From the NCBI RefSeq assembly GCF_023516715.1, contig NZ_JAMGSI010000002.1, positions 868,001 through 932,000 on the forward strand: 64,000 nt of DNA. The letters run 5' to 3'. Below, piece by piece: positions 41,839-54,173 of this stretch. Numbering within the stretch: position 1 is the first letter of the stretch; the number at the start of each line of letters is the position of its first letter. The DNA is from Akkermansia massiliensis. GTDB lineage: Bacteria; Verrucomicrobiota; Verrucomicrobiia; Verrucomicrobiales; Akkermansiaceae. Both the position numbers and the translations under genes were made by a program. The notes under the pieces were generated by a model, which saw only the letters and a list, made by a program, of their open reading frames with translations, did not search any database and was not told the DNA's origin.

Positions 41839-43050
41839 ATGATGAATTCCATGTTCAAGTTTTTGATGGGTGCGGTGTGCGCCGCAGTTCTGCCCGCCTT
41901 CGGGCAGGGAGAGAAGACGGATTTTCCCACGGACAAGGCGGTGACCGTATTCAGCGCTGGGGAAGGGAACCCTTATGCGTCCATCCGCATTCCCGCCTTG
42001 CTCAATATCGGGAAGGGGCAGCTTTTGGCGTTTGCCGAAGGCCGGTATAAGAATACTGACCAGGGGGAGAACGACATTATCATGAGCGTCAGCAAGAATG
42101 GCGGAAAAACCTGGTCACGCCCCCGGGCGATCGCCAAGTCGCATGGGGCCACGTTTAACAATCCGTGCCCGGTTTATGATGCCAAGACCAAGACCGTGAC
42201 CGTCGTATTCCAGCGTTATCCCGCAGGAGTCAAGGAACGGCAGCCCAATATTCCTCAGGGTTGGGATGACGAGAAGTGCATCCGCAATTTCATGATCCAG
42301 AGCAGGAATGGCGGTTCCTCCTGGACGAAGCCGGAGGATATCACGAAGACGACCAAGCGCCCCACCGGCGTGGACATCATGGCTTCCGGCCCGAATGCGG
42401 GAACCCAGTTGAAGAGCGGCCCCCACAAGGGGCGCCTGGTGATTCCGATGAATGAAGGGCCGTTCGGCAAATGGGTGATTTCCTGCATTTACAGTGATGA
42501 CGGCGGCAAAAGCTGGAAGCAGGGCCAGCCGACCGCCAATATGAAGGGCCTGGTGAATGAAACGTCCATCGCGGAGACGGATAACGGAGGCGTGGTCATG
42601 GTCGCGCGCCACTGGGGCGGAGGCAATTGCCGCCGCATCGTGTGGTCACAGGACGGCGGCGCGACATGGGGTGAAGTGGAAGATGCTCCGGAATTGTTTT
42701 GCGACAGCACGCAGAATTCCCTGATGACTTATTCTCTGACGGCCCAGCCTGCCTTTGGCGGCAAGAGCCGCCTCCTGTTTTCCGGCCCCAGTGCCGGACG
42801 GCGCATCAAGGGGCAGGTGGCGATGAGCTATGACAACGGCAAAACCTGGCCGGTGAAAAAACTGTTGGGAGAAGGAGGTTTTGCCTATTCCAGCCTCGCC
42901 ATGGTAGAACCCGGTGTCGTGGGGGTGCTTTATGAGGAAAACCAGCCGAATATCAAGAAGCTGAAGTTTGTTCCCATTACGATTGAGTGGCTGACCGACG
43001 GAAAGGATACGGGGCTGCCGACCGGGCAGAAAGCTCCGGTAATAAAATAG
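41839..43050 (+). CDS. Secreted sialidase, GH33
   Basis: 403 residues with a signal peptide (FKFLMGAVCAAVLPAFG). It has the arginine-containing RIP motif (Arg50-Ile-Pro in SIRIPALL) and five Asp-box repeats (SKNGGKTW, SRNGGSSW, SDDGGKSW, SQDGGATW, SYDNGKTW), the six-bladed propeller signature. The C-terminal MVEPGVVGVLYEEN supplies the active-site Tyr/Glu region. It releases terminal sialic acid from mucin glycans outside the cytoplasm. Together with the SASA esterase and M60 peptidase it forms a mucin-attack locus. Confidence 0.93.
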   Translation: MMNSMFKFLMGAVCAAVLPAFGQGEKTDFPTDKAVTVFSAGEGNPYASIRIPALLNIGKGQLLAFAEGRYKNTDQGENDIIMSVSKNGGKTWSRPRAIAKSHGATFNNPCPVYDAKTKTVTVVFQRYPAGVKERQPNIPQGWDDEKCIRNFMIQSRNGGSSWTKPEDITKTTKRPTGVDIMASGPNAGTQLKSGPHKGRLVIPMNEGPFGKWVISCIYSDDGGKSWKQGQPTANMKGLVNETSIAETDNGGVVMVARHWGGGNCRRIVWSQDGGATWGEVEDAPELFCDSTQNSLMTYSLTAQPAFGGKSRLLFSGPSAGRRIKGQVAMSYDNGKTWPVKKLLGEGGFAYSSLAMVEPGVVGVLYEENQPNIKKLKFVPITIEWLTDGKDTGLPTGQKAPVIK

Positions 43051-43397
43051 TCCCGCTTTTAGTTGTTGATTATTGCCGAGACCGGGGGAGTTAATCTGCC
43101 GGTCCTGTTTTGTTCGTAAGCTTGCGACGGGATTCTCGAATTTTCCGGGTATTTGCTCTATAAGTCTCCTTCTCTTCATACCCACAGACCATGTTTCTAA
43201 TATAAGCTTCAGAATTGTGGAGAGAAGAGTTTTTTGAGTTGAAATCCTTGCTTCTGGTAAAAAATCTATAAAATGTAGCAGAGACCACCCGTATGCCTCC
43301 GTCGCCATGAAGAAGTTTTCCTGCAGAACGCAGAAGCCTCTAATGGGCAGATGTTGGATGAAGTAAGAAAAGCTCTGGGAGGAACGGTGGTAGGAAT

Positions 43398-43453
43398 TCG
43401 AGACATTATGAAAACAAGAACTGGATTTTTCTCTTGTTTTCATAATGTCTCGA
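43398..43453. repeat. 22-bp perfect inverted repeat with 12-base loop
   Basis: The arm CGAGACATTATGAAAACA... (43399-43419) is exactly complementary to 43432-43452, and one flanking T-A pair extends the stem to 22 bp. The loop is 43420-43431. No T-run follows, so it is not a standard terminator. It could be an RNA hairpin, a mobile-element end or a regulator site. Confidence 0.7.
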
Positions 43454-43961
43454 TGGTTGAAATTTCAACCAAGGGAAATCAGCATGTTCACCAAATCATA
43501 GGGAAGATATGATTAGTGATATCATGAGGAAGATATCTCGGAATGCCTGGTGAGATATTTTTAGATTAATTTGACAATCTATCATTCTTTTGTTTTTTTG
43601 TTTTTTTGCATTCATAGATCACTCTATCTACTAAAAATCCACTTCTATCCTCCAGAGTTGACATCAGCGTAAAAAAAGATAGCATAGAGTTCCATATTTA
43701 TGCTGCTGCTGTCTCCTTTGTAGGGCGGAAGTAGGAACCTGAAAAGCTGGGAAGAAGGGATTCTTTCTAGCTTTTTTGCTCTAACTGGATTCAGGCTATG
43801 AAATTTTTTTCATGGAGTCAACCTATCAATGATTTTCATAAGAATATTTTTTCGATTTTCGCTTGTATCTGATACCGTTTTAGCTACTATATGGCTAGTC
43901 GCATGGATAGGCGTGCGTGGATTGAAACTTATGTAAATCCTTGATTATAGAAGGAATAAAT

Positions 43962-43997
43962 ATACAGTGCGAGCTTTTGTGAGCTCGCACTGTATTT
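43962..43997. terminator. Terminator-like hairpin
   Basis: ATACAGTGCGAGCT (43962-43975) pairs perfectly with 43982-43995, followed by TTTGTT. On the minus strand it would follow the small ORF ending at 44020, with a weaker T-tract. Confidence 0.6.
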
Positions 43998-44019
43998 GTT
44001 AGAAGAATGAAGTTGCGGA

Positions 44020-44172
44020 TTATTCAACCATGAACATGTCGTTGGTATCCGTTTCGCCTGAAGCAATAGTTTTCGTGCAAATGCTGTATTTGCCTCGGTT
44101 TCTAAGATAGAAGAAGTTTGAATCGTCTGATTCGGTTTCGGAGGATGTGATCGTAATCGGAAGAATGATCAT
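44020..44172 (-). CDS. Possible 50-residue ORF (fragment?)
   Basis: MIILPITITSSETESDDSNF followed by FYLRNRGKYSICTK looks protein-like, and the stop is 25 bp before a strong hairpin terminator. The frame just upstream (SDQAESAGNETTGMGAEKAS...) ends in an ATGA overlap with this ATG. This may be one broken gene rather than two real ones. Not recognised. Confidence 0.3.
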   Translation of the reverse strand: MIILPITITSSETESDDSNFFYLRNRGKYSICTKTIASGETDTNDMFMVE

Positions 44173-44463
44173 GGAGGTTTTTTCTCCAGTTTTGAGGCTT
44201 TCTCAGCACCCATTCCTGTTGTTTCATTCCCTGCACTTTCGGCCTGATCGCTGGCAGGGATGAGAGGAAATAGTTTATGAATGTTAAGAGTTTTCTTTAT
44301 TTGTGTTCACTGTTTCTTCAGCATTCCTGGTATGACAGTGTGTGCATGGTTTGTCTGCTTGATTCCGGGGCGGGCACGGGTACCCTGCAAGGCATCCGTT
44401 GCCCTTGGAGCTCTTCCCATTCGGGAGGGCCGGCAAACGGAAGATGATTCCCCGTTTCAATAT

Positions 44464-44799
44464 ATGTCCTGGATTTATCTGGTGTTGGCCGGTCTCTGTG
44501 AGATCGGATGGCCTCTGGGCTTCAAGCTTTCACAGGCGCCCGGCACGGGTTCCGGCAGGTTTGCCGCCTGCATTGCGTTCTCCGTGTTCAGCATGGCCCT
44601 GAGCGGTTTTCTTCTGTGGCTGGCCCAGCGCAGCATTCCCATCGGCACCGCTTATGCGGTGTGGACGGGCATCGGCGCGCTGGGAACGTTTCTGGTGGGC
44701 ATCCTGTGGTTCGGGGATTCCTCCAATGTCTGGCGCATGCTGGCGGCCACCTTCCTGCTGATAGGCATTATCGGGTTGAAGCTGGCCCCCGGGCATTGA
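44464..44799 (+). CDS. sugE: SMR transporter, guanidinium exporter (Gdx/SugE) type
   Basis: 111 residues from the ATG at 44464, with the four membrane helices of small multidrug-resistance proteins; the longer frame from 44281 adds an unrelated leader. The membrane Glu in GLCEIGWPLGFKLS and the TAYAVWTGIGALGTFLVGIL segment are characteristic of the SugE/Gdx branch, which exports guanidinium by proton exchange as an antiparallel dimer. It converges on nadE with 70 bp between stops. No guanidine riboswitch was recognised in the leader. Confidence 0.85.
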   Translation: MSWIYLVLAGLCEIGWPLGFKLSQAPGTGSGRFAACIAFSVFSMALSGFLLWLAQRSIPIGTAYAVWTGIGALGTFLVGILWFGDSSNVWRMLAATFLLIGIIGLKLAPGH

Positions 44800-44868
44800 G
44801 CTTCCCTGTAGGGCAATTCATGCCGGGGCGCCGGAGAAGGTCAGCGTGCAGCAGCCCTCCAGAAGGGT

Positions 44869-46803
44869 TCAACGGTGGGAAATATATTTTTCCCACACTG
44901 TTCCGCAGGCGTCGGAAGGCATGCGCCAGTCTCCTCGCGGAGAAAGGGCAATGGTGCCTACCTTGGGGCCGTCCGGCATGCAGCTGCGCTTGAATTGCTG
45001 CCGGAAGAAGCGGCGGATGAAGATGCCCAGGCAGCGGCGAATGAAGTCCGGCTGGAATTCGCCGCGAAAGGCGTGCTCCGCCAGATACAGGATTTTGTCC
45101 GGCTCTGCCCCGTATTTGATGAAGTGGAAGAGGAAAAAATCGTGCAGGTCGTAAGGCCCCAGCACGTCTTCCGTACGCTGTTCAATGGAGCCGTCGCCTG
45201 ACGGAGGCAGAAGTTCCGGGCTGACGGGGGTGTTGTTGATGTCCGCGAGGGTGGCGGCCAGTTCCGGGGACGATTCTCCGGCGATGTGTTCAATGAGGCA
45301 CCGTATCAGCGTCTTCGGAATGGAGCAGTTGACCGCGTACATGGACATGTGGTCTCCGTTGTAGGTGCTCCAGCCCAGGGCTATTTCCGACAGGTCTCCC
45401 GTTCCCACGACCAGCCCCCCGGTTTTGTTGGCCAGGTCCATCAGGATTTGCGTGCGTTCGCGGGCCTGGACGTTTTCATAGGTGGTAGTGCGTTCGGCGG
45501 GGTCGTGCCCGATGTCGCCGAAGTGCCGGAGGCAGCATTCGGAAATGGGGATTTCCCGAAGCTCCGCGCCCAGAAGGCGGCACATGGTTAAGGCATTGTC
45601 GTGGGTTCTGTCCGTGGTGCCGAAGCCCGGCATCGTGACGGCCAGAATGTCGGAGGCGGGGCGTTTCAACGCCCGGCAGGCGCGCTCGCAAATAAGCAGG
45701 GCCAGCGTGGAGTCCAGACCGCCGGAGATGCCGATGACAAGCCGCCGTGCATCGGTGTGCTCCATTCTTTTAGCCAGTCCCGCTGTCTGGATGGCGATGA
45801 TTTCTTCGCACCGTTCCGGGCGGTGTGCGGGGGAGGGCAGAAATGGCCGCGCCGGATTAAAGGCGTATTCCAGACCGGGGGGGGCGGGAACTTCCGCCGG
45901 CAGCGTCAGATGAAGGGCATTTCCGGCAGGGGAAAGGGATTTGCTGTCATTGAAGGAGCTTTCGGAGAGGCGCGCCGCCGCCAGCCGTTCAAAGTCCACG
46001 TCCGCAAGGATGAGGGAGCTTTCCCTGCCGAACCGTTCGCCTTCAGCCGCCAGCCTGCCGTTGTCCGCAATGAGGGAATGCCCGCCGAATACGGTGTCCG
46101 TGGTGGATTCATGCACGCCTGCGGAGGAAAGGACATAGGAGCAGAGGCACCTGCCGCTTTGCTGCTTGACCAGTTCGCGACGGTAGGCGGCCTTGCCCGT
46201 GAGTTCCGTTCCCGCGGAGGGGTTGAATATGGCCCTGGCTCCCTGAAGGGCCAGTCCGGAGCTGGGGGGAATGACGCTCCACAGGTCTTCGCATATTTCC
46301 ACGCCGAAGCTGAAGGAGGAGGCTGCATCGTGGAAGATGATTTCCGTTCCGAACGGAATATATGCCCCATTGACTTTGGCCTCCTTCGTCCCTGTTCCCA
46401 GCTCCCTGCCGGATGTAAACTGCCGCTTTTCGTAAAATTCCCGGTAGTTGGGGAGCACGGTTTTGGGGATCAGCGCCAGCACTCTGCCGGACTGGATGAC
46501 CGCCGCCGTGTTGTACAGGGCATCTTCATGCAGGAAGGGCAGGCCCGCCACGGCAATGGTGCCTGAGCCTTCCGTCGCTTCCGCAAAGCGGCGCAGGCCG
46601 TCCAGGGCCGCCTCCCGCAGGCGCGGCTGGAAGAAGAGGTCTCCGCAGGAGTAGCCCGTGATGCTCAGCTCCGGAAAGACGACGGCAGCAGCTTTCTGTT
46701 CCGCAGCCTTCCGGAATCCGTCCATGAGCTGGTCGACGTTGTAATCCACATCAGCCACGCGGAGCTGGGGGACGGCGGAGGCAAGTCTGTAATATCCGAA
46801 CAT
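44869..46803 (-). CDS. nadE: Glutamine-dependent NAD+ synthetase
   Basis: 644 residues from the ATG at 46803; the ATG at 46938 adds an unconserved leader. An N-terminal nitrilase-fold glutaminase domain has the Glu (VFPELSITGY), Lys (ALIPKTVLPNY) and Cys (VEICEDLW) triad. The C-terminal synthetase domain has the ATP pyrophosphatase P-loop GISGGLDSTLALL and GTGDLSEIALGWSTYNGDHM. It makes NAD+ from deamido-NAD+, ATP and glutamine in the cytoplasm. Length fits the large bacterial/eukaryotic-type enzyme. Confidence 0.93.
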   Translation of the reverse strand: MFGYYRLASAVPQLRVADVDYNVDQLMDGFRKAAEQKAAAVVFPELSITGYSCGDLFFQPRLREAALDGLRRFAEATEGSGTIAVAGLPFLHEDALYNTAAVIQSGRVLALIPKTVLPNYREFYEKRQFTSGRELGTGTKEAKVNGAYIPFGTEIIFHDAASSFSFGVEICEDLWSVIPPSSGLALQGARAIFNPSAGTELTGKAAYRRELVKQQSGRCLCSYVLSSAGVHESTTDTVFGGHSLIADNGRLAAEGERFGRESSLILADVDFERLAAARLSESSFNDSKSLSPAGNALHLTLPAEVPAPPGLEYAFNPARPFLPSPAHRPERCEEIIAIQTAGLAKRMEHTDARRLVIGISGGLDSTLALLICERACRALKRPASDILAVTMPGFGTTDRTHDNALTMCRLLGAELREIPISECCLRHFGDIGHDPAERTTTYENVQARERTQILMDLANKTGGLVVGTGDLSEIALGWSTYNGDHMSMYAVNCSIPKTLIRCLIEHIAGESSPELAATLADINNTPVSPELLPPSGDGSIEQRTEDVLGPYDLHDFFLFHFIKYGAEPDKILYLAEHAFRGEFQPDFIRRCLGIFIRRFFRQQFKRSCMPDGPKVGTIALSPRGDWRMPSDACGTVWEKYISHR

Positions 46804-47133
46804 GGGCGGCGCAGTCTGGAAAATGGAGCCCGCAGATGGTCGTTTTCCCGTAATCAGGACGCAATCCGGGAGAAGCGGGCCTGATCCGGATACTAAAAGC
46901 TCGTGAAAGACTTGTAAAGCCATCAGTGGGGACTGCATCCCGCCCGTTTGCCGGGAGGATGAGGAAGCGGCAGGAAAAGGTATTCACCCGGCTGCCTTCA
47001 ACGGGCCAGGCGGCGGGAGCGGCTCTTATGCCTTTTTCCTGAAATCCCGCGGTGCGGCGGCTTTTCATGTTCCGGGAACAGCATTGAAGCTGGAAAAACG
47101 GGAGAAAAGGAGTAAACCATCTCACAAAGCCCG

Positions 47134-47883
47134 ATGAATAATACTGACCGATTTACCGGAAAAGCCGGGGCCTACGTTCAGGGCAGGCCCGGTTATCCCG
47201 CCGCCGTTGTTGAGCTTCTGACGCGGGAAACCCGCCGGGAGAATCCCCGAATGGCGGATATAGGTTCCGGAACAGGCATCCTGTCCCGCGCCATGGTGGA
47301 GCATGGCTGGACCGTGTACGGCGTGGAGCCTAACGATGACATGCGGAGGGAGGCGGAGAAGGTGCTGAAGGGTTTCCACCGCTTCCATTCCGTGCCGGGA
47401 ACGGCGGAGCATACCCTGCTTCCCGGCGCTTCCGTGGACCTGGTAACGGCGGCGCAGGCGTTCCACTGGTTTGACGCCGCCGCGTTCAAGCGGGAATGCC
47501 GCCGTATTCTGGCCGCGGAGGGCAGAATAGCCCTGATCTGGAATTCCAGGGTGGAAGACGGCCCCATTGTCCGGGAGGAAGGGAACATCCATCGTCTTTA
47601 CTGCCCGCGTTTTTATGGATTCAGCGGGGGCTTGGCCGACTTGACGGATAGACTCGGCGAGTTTTTCGACCACCGCTTCCGGGTATTCCGCTTTCCGAAT
47701 GATCTGTCCTATACGCGGGACCAGTATCTCCGCCGCATGATGTCCGCCTCCTATGCCCTGACGGAAAAGGATGAGGGCCATTCCCCCTGGCTGGACGCCC
47801 TTAACGGGCTGTTTGACCGGTTTGAGACGGGAGGCCGTGTTACGGTTCCGAATGAAACCGTGGTGTATTTAGGGGCCTGCTGA
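47134..47883 (+). CDS. SAM-dependent methyltransferase (class I, type 11)
   Basis: 249 residues. Motif I is ADIGSGTGILSRAMVEHG, followed by VYGVEPNDDMR, a VDLVTAAQAFHWFD segment and the strand GRIALIWNSR. The RFTGKAGAYVQGRPGYP N-terminus is typical of small bacterial methyltransferases of unknown substrate, sometimes annotated as trans-aconitate- or ubiquinone-like. It stands alone, divergent from nadE with about 330 bp between starts. Confidence 0.85.
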   Translation: MNNTDRFTGKAGAYVQGRPGYPAAVVELLTRETRRENPRMADIGSGTGILSRAMVEHGWTVYGVEPNDDMRREAEKVLKGFHRFHSVPGTAEHTLLPGASVDLVTAAQAFHWFDAAAFKRECRRILAAEGRIALIWNSRVEDGPIVREEGNIHRLYCPRFYGFSGGLADLTDRLGEFFDHRFRVFRFPNDLSYTRDQYLRRMMSASYALTEKDEGHSPWLDALNGLFDRFETGGRVTVPNETVVYLGAC

Positions 47884-48057
47884 GGACGCACCGTTCATGC
47901 ACTGCATCCGGAAAAGGATGTTCACGCGTTCCTTTGCCGGTTGTTTCCTTGGCCTCCATCCAGTGCGATGTTCTTCCGGCAGAAGCCCGGAACCGCAACG
48001 GCCCTTCTGCCGGAATATCCCGGAAATGTCCGGCAATGAAAAAAGGAAAGCTTTCTT

Positions 48058-48357
48058 TCAATTCATGGATTGAAAGATGATGGCGGCAAGGACGGCGATG
48101 ATTGCCAGAACAACAATGATGGTGGGAATATAGCGGGTTTTGTTCACGTCAAGAGTCCACTCCCTGTTGAGGCGGGAAAGATTCTCCCCTGCCGCGTAGC
48201 GGGAAAAAAGGTCATGAAGCTGGGAGTAATCCAGGGCTTTGGGAGCCATGTAAAGTTCCCTGTTCTTCCCGTTGACGAACGAGATTTCGCGATACGTGTC
48301 GTCCGGATTTCTACGGCCCCGCATTGATATTTGCTTTTCCGACTCCGGAAAAATCAT
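48058..48357 (-). CDS. Small C-terminally anchored membrane protein
   Basis: Up to 99 residues; an internal ATG at 48324 (MRGRRNPDDTY) may be the true start. The soluble part has LDYSQLHDLFSRYAAGENLS. The C-terminus is one membrane helix (YIPTIIVVLAIIAVLAAIIF). No known domain. It is divergent from the PP2C phosphatase gene with about 85-120 bp between, so a shared control region is likely. Confidence 0.55.
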   Translation of the reverse strand: MIFPESEKQISMRGRRNPDDTYREISFVNGKNRELYMAPKALDYSQLHDLFSRYAAGENLSRLNREWTLDVNKTRYIPTIIVVLAIIAVLAAIIFQSMN

Positions 48358-48440
48358 CCCGGGATGCAGACATGGCTTCTTCTCTCACGTTATTCTTGCT
48401 TTATCCCGGTGGGCCTGCCGTGCTACGATGGCTCACCGCC

Positions 48441-49220
48441 ATGACGCAGCAGCCTTTTTCCCAAGAACCTTTTATGGTTTCCGGATTGCATGGGGACCAG
48501 ATTCTGGGCGCCCGCAGCAATCAGCAGGATTCCTTTTCCATCCTGGCCGGGGATGACGCCCTGGTGCTGGTCCTGGCGGACGGCATGGGGGGCTATACCG
48601 GAGGGGAGCTGGCCAGCCGCGCGGCTATAGAAGGTTTTTTTCAGGCGTTTGAGCGGGAAAACCGGTCTCCCGGCAAGAGGATGAAAGACGCAGTGACCGC
48701 CGCCAATGAACAGGTGCGTACGGTCCGGAAGAAGAGGGGGAAGGATGACGAGATGGGCACGACGCTGGTAGCGGCCTGGATAGGGCCGGAAGGGCTGCGC
48801 TGGGTCAGCGTGGGAGATTCCCTTCTGCTGCTCATCCGGGAGGAAAAAATGTTTCTGCTTAATGACCTGCACCAGTATTCCGCGGAGCTGGAACGCATGG
48901 CGGATGAAGGTTCCATCAGCCGGGAGGAGGCCTTGAGCCATCCTTCCCGCCATTCCCTGACCTCCGCCCTGATGGGGAGGGAAGTGCCTTTGGTGGATCT
49001 GCGGGAAGAGTGCTTCCCTCTGGTTCCCGGGGACCGCCTTCTGGTCGCCAGCGACGGAGTGGGGCCTTATCTGGACTCCCTGGGCCCGGCGGGGATGCGG
49101 TACTTGTCCATGCTGTCCGCGGAGGAATTGGTGCGGTCCGTGCTGGAAGGCATCAACCGTGACGGCGCGCCCAACCAGGATAACGCCACGCTGATCTGTG
49201 CGGAAATAGCGGAAGCGTGA
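48441..49220 (+). CDS. PP2C-family protein serine/threonine phosphatase
   Basis: 259 residues from the ATG at 48441; an earlier in-frame ATG at 48324 would overlap the divergent gene. PP2C motifs in order: RSNQQDSF (metal Asp), LVLADGMGGYTGGELAS (metal Asp-Gly), GTTLVAAWI, VGDSLLLLI, LTSALMG, LLVASDGV, and the C-terminal NQDNATLI. It dephosphorylates Ser/Thr proteins in the cytoplasm with Mn/Mg. No partner kinase is in the window. Confidence 0.88.
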   Translation: MTQQPFSQEPFMVSGLHGDQILGARSNQQDSFSILAGDDALVLVLADGMGGYTGGELASRAAIEGFFQAFERENRSPGKRMKDAVTAANEQVRTVRKKRGKDDEMGTTLVAAWIGPEGLRWVSVGDSLLLLIREEKMFLLNDLHQYSAELERMADEGSISREEALSHPSRHSLTSALMGREVPLVDLREECFPLVPGDRLLVASDGVGPYLDSLGPAGMRYLSMLSAEELVRSVLEGINRDGAPNQDNATLICAEIAEA

Positions 49221-49308
49221 TTCTCCGGAGGCGGTGTGGCTGAAAAGGGGCCGGAAACAGGCGCTGGTTGAATTTCACATCCCTCCTCCGGCCCGGACGG
49301 ATAATTAA

Positions 49309-49346
49309 ATGCCCCGCATGCAGGAGACGCATGCGGGGCATTCCTT
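49309..49346. terminator. Terminator between PP2C gene and carB
   Basis: ATGCCCCGCATGC (49309-49321) pairs perfectly with GCATGCGGGGCAT (49329-49341). It lies between converging genes with AT-rich flanks on both sides, so it can work in both directions. Confidence 0.85.
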
Positions 49347-49370
49347 TTAAATGGCTGGAGCCGTCCGCGT

Positions 49371-52565
<3,195 letters not shown>

Positions 52566-52821
52566 GGTATGATGCCTCTATGTGGTCCGTGGTGGTTAAA
52601 AATAAATACCGGAAACAAGGTCCGCCCAAGGTGCGTTGCCTCTCCGCTCCGCATACCCGGCGCGTGACCTGACGCACAGTAAGGGACGTTCTGCGATAAG
52701 TCCAGACAAAACAACAGGAATTCCGGGGAAAAGGCTATGGTCTTCTTCCCTTTCCGTACAGCGCTGCGCGCGCAATCCGCCCTTGATATTTTCCGCCGCC
52801 CGTATACCCTGTGGGGCAAGG

Positions 52822-53631
52822 ATGAGGAATGCCCTGATATTGATTTGCTGCCTTGGGCTGCTGTGGCCGGCAGCCGTGACGGCGGCGGAACGCGCCCCCG
52901 CAGGCCGGGGTGCGGCCATGACTCCGGGTGAGGCCGCATGGTACCAGTCCCTGCGCGCCGGACTTTCCCAATTCCGGAAGGGTGGAGGCTACAAAACCAA
53001 CAGGGAAGCCATGGAAGCCCTGGCGCAGAAAACCTGCCGCTGGGACCCCCGCACGCGCCGTCCCGTCTTCCTTCTCCGGGAGGCCACCCCTTCCTTCTGC
53101 TCCTCCGCCTGCTACCTGCTCCTTTTAAAATCCCTGCAATTATGGGACGCCGCCCAGCCGCAGCCCGTTATTTCCGAGCGAGCGTGGCTGGCTCTCATTC
53201 CCCGCCTGGGCCAGCATGACGGCGAAGGGCCGTGGGGCTGGGCGAACGCCAACGGTCCCGGCCTGGCCGTGCTGGTGCACAGGCTGGGAGCCGGCGTCAA
53301 CTTTGAAGACTGGCGGAAGGCCCGTCCCGGAGACTTCATGAAAATATTCTGGACGGACCACATCGGCCGCCGGGAATCCGGCCACCTGACCGTTCTGGTG
53401 AAGGACGGCGGGGACACGGTCACCTTCTGGTCCTCCAACATGCCGGACGGCTACGGAGCCAAGACAGTGCCCAAATCCCAAATCAGGCGCGTCATCTTCA
53501 CGCGCATCACCAGGCCGGAGCGGTTCAACCTGGCTCCGGCGGTGGGAAGCCATCCGTGGCTCTCCTCCCTGCTCCGGCAGGAGGTGGGCATCAAGGAGGT
53601 GCGCAGATACTCAGGCATGCAGAACCCGTGA
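52822..53631 (+). CDS. Secreted protein, possible cysteine hydrolase
   Basis: 269 residues from the ATG at 52822, which gives a signal peptide (NALILICCLGLLWPAAVTAA). A conserved-looking Cys segment (PSFCSSACYLLLLKSLQLW) and a later ESGHLTVLVKDGGDTVTFW with a His could form a papain-like/NlpC-type Cys-His site. A FWSSN strand follows. Family not certain. It converges with nothing and is followed 12 bp later by the DNA glycosylase gene, so the two may be co-transcribed. Confidence 0.5.
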   Translation: MRNALILICCLGLLWPAAVTAAERAPAGRGAAMTPGEAAWYQSLRAGLSQFRKGGGYKTNREAMEALAQKTCRWDPRTRRPVFLLREATPSFCSSACYLLLLKSLQLWDAAQPQPVISERAWLALIPRLGQHDGEGPWGWANANGPGLAVLVHRLGAGVNFEDWRKARPGDFMKIFWTDHIGRRESGHLTVLVKDGGDTVTFWSSNMPDGYGAKTVPKSQIRRVIFTRITRPERFNLAPAVGSHPWLSSLLRQEVGIKEVRRYSGMQNP

Positions 53632-53643
53632 CCTCCTCCCGCC

Positions 53644-54162
53644 GTGAAGAAATGCTCCTTCCCTCCCTCCGTCACGCCGGAATGCTCCGTGCTGGTGCTC
53701 GGCTCCCTGCCGGGGGATGAATCCCTGCGGCAGGCCCAGTATTACGCCCATCCGCGCAACGCCTTCTGGAAAATCATGGGAACCCTGCTGGATTTTGACC
53801 CCTCCTTGCCGTATGGGGAACGCCTGTCCCTGCTCAACCGGGGCGGGGTGGGGCTGTGGGACGTGGTGGCCTCCGGCGTCAGGCCCGGCAGCCTGGACCA
53901 GCACATCTCCCAGGAACAGCCCAATGACATTGCCGCCCTGCTGGAATGTTTCCCCGGCATCGGCACCGTCTGCTGCAACGGCACCGCCTCCCATAAATAC
54001 CTCAAGCGGTATTTTCCGGAACTATTCCTCCGGGAAACCCCTGCCATCATCCAGATGCCCTCCACCAGCCCGGCGGCGGCGCGGCTGACGTATGAGCAGA
54101 AATTCCGCGCCTATGAGGAAGTCATCCTCTCCCGACTCCGGCAGGGAGGGAAAAAAGGCTGA
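53644..54162 (+). CDS. Hypoxanthine/uracil-DNA glycosylase (UDG superfamily, family 6-like)
   Basis: 172 residues. The motif LVLGSLPGDESLRQAQYYAH, then PRNAFWKIMG, is the signature of DNA-deoxyinosine glycosylases related to Mug/UDG. GVGLWDVVASG and CCNGTASHKYLKRYF follow, and MPSTSPAAARLTYEQK is the C-terminal active-site loop. It removes deaminated bases (hypoxanthine, possibly uracil) from DNA as the first step of base excision repair. The GTG at 53644 serves as start. Confidence 0.8.
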   Translation: MKKCSFPPSVTPECSVLVLGSLPGDESLRQAQYYAHPRNAFWKIMGTLLDFDPSLPYGERLSLLNRGGVGLWDVVASGVRPGSLDQHISQEQPNDIAALLECFPGIGTVCCNGTASHKYLKRYFPELFLRETPAIIQMPSTSPAAARLTYEQKFRAYEEVILSRLRQGGKKG

Positions 54163-54173
54163 GCTTCAGCGCC

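Larger units (their letters stand above)
43051..44019. other. Long AT-rich intergenic stretch
   Basis: No convincing gene in about 970 bp. It contains a 22-bp perfect inverted repeat (43398-43453) and a hairpin terminator (43962-43997), listed separately. A plus-strand open frame across the inverted repeat (for example AEASNGQMLDEVRKALGGTV) has some protein-like sequence but no start, so it may be gene debris. Confidence 0.4.

Noticed and set aside
44281-44463. Possible guanidine riboswitch ahead of the SugE/Gdx-type gene
   Set aside because: No ykkC-type core or paired ACGR-loop hairpins of the mini-ykkC class could be found by eye. A covariance-model scan would settle it.
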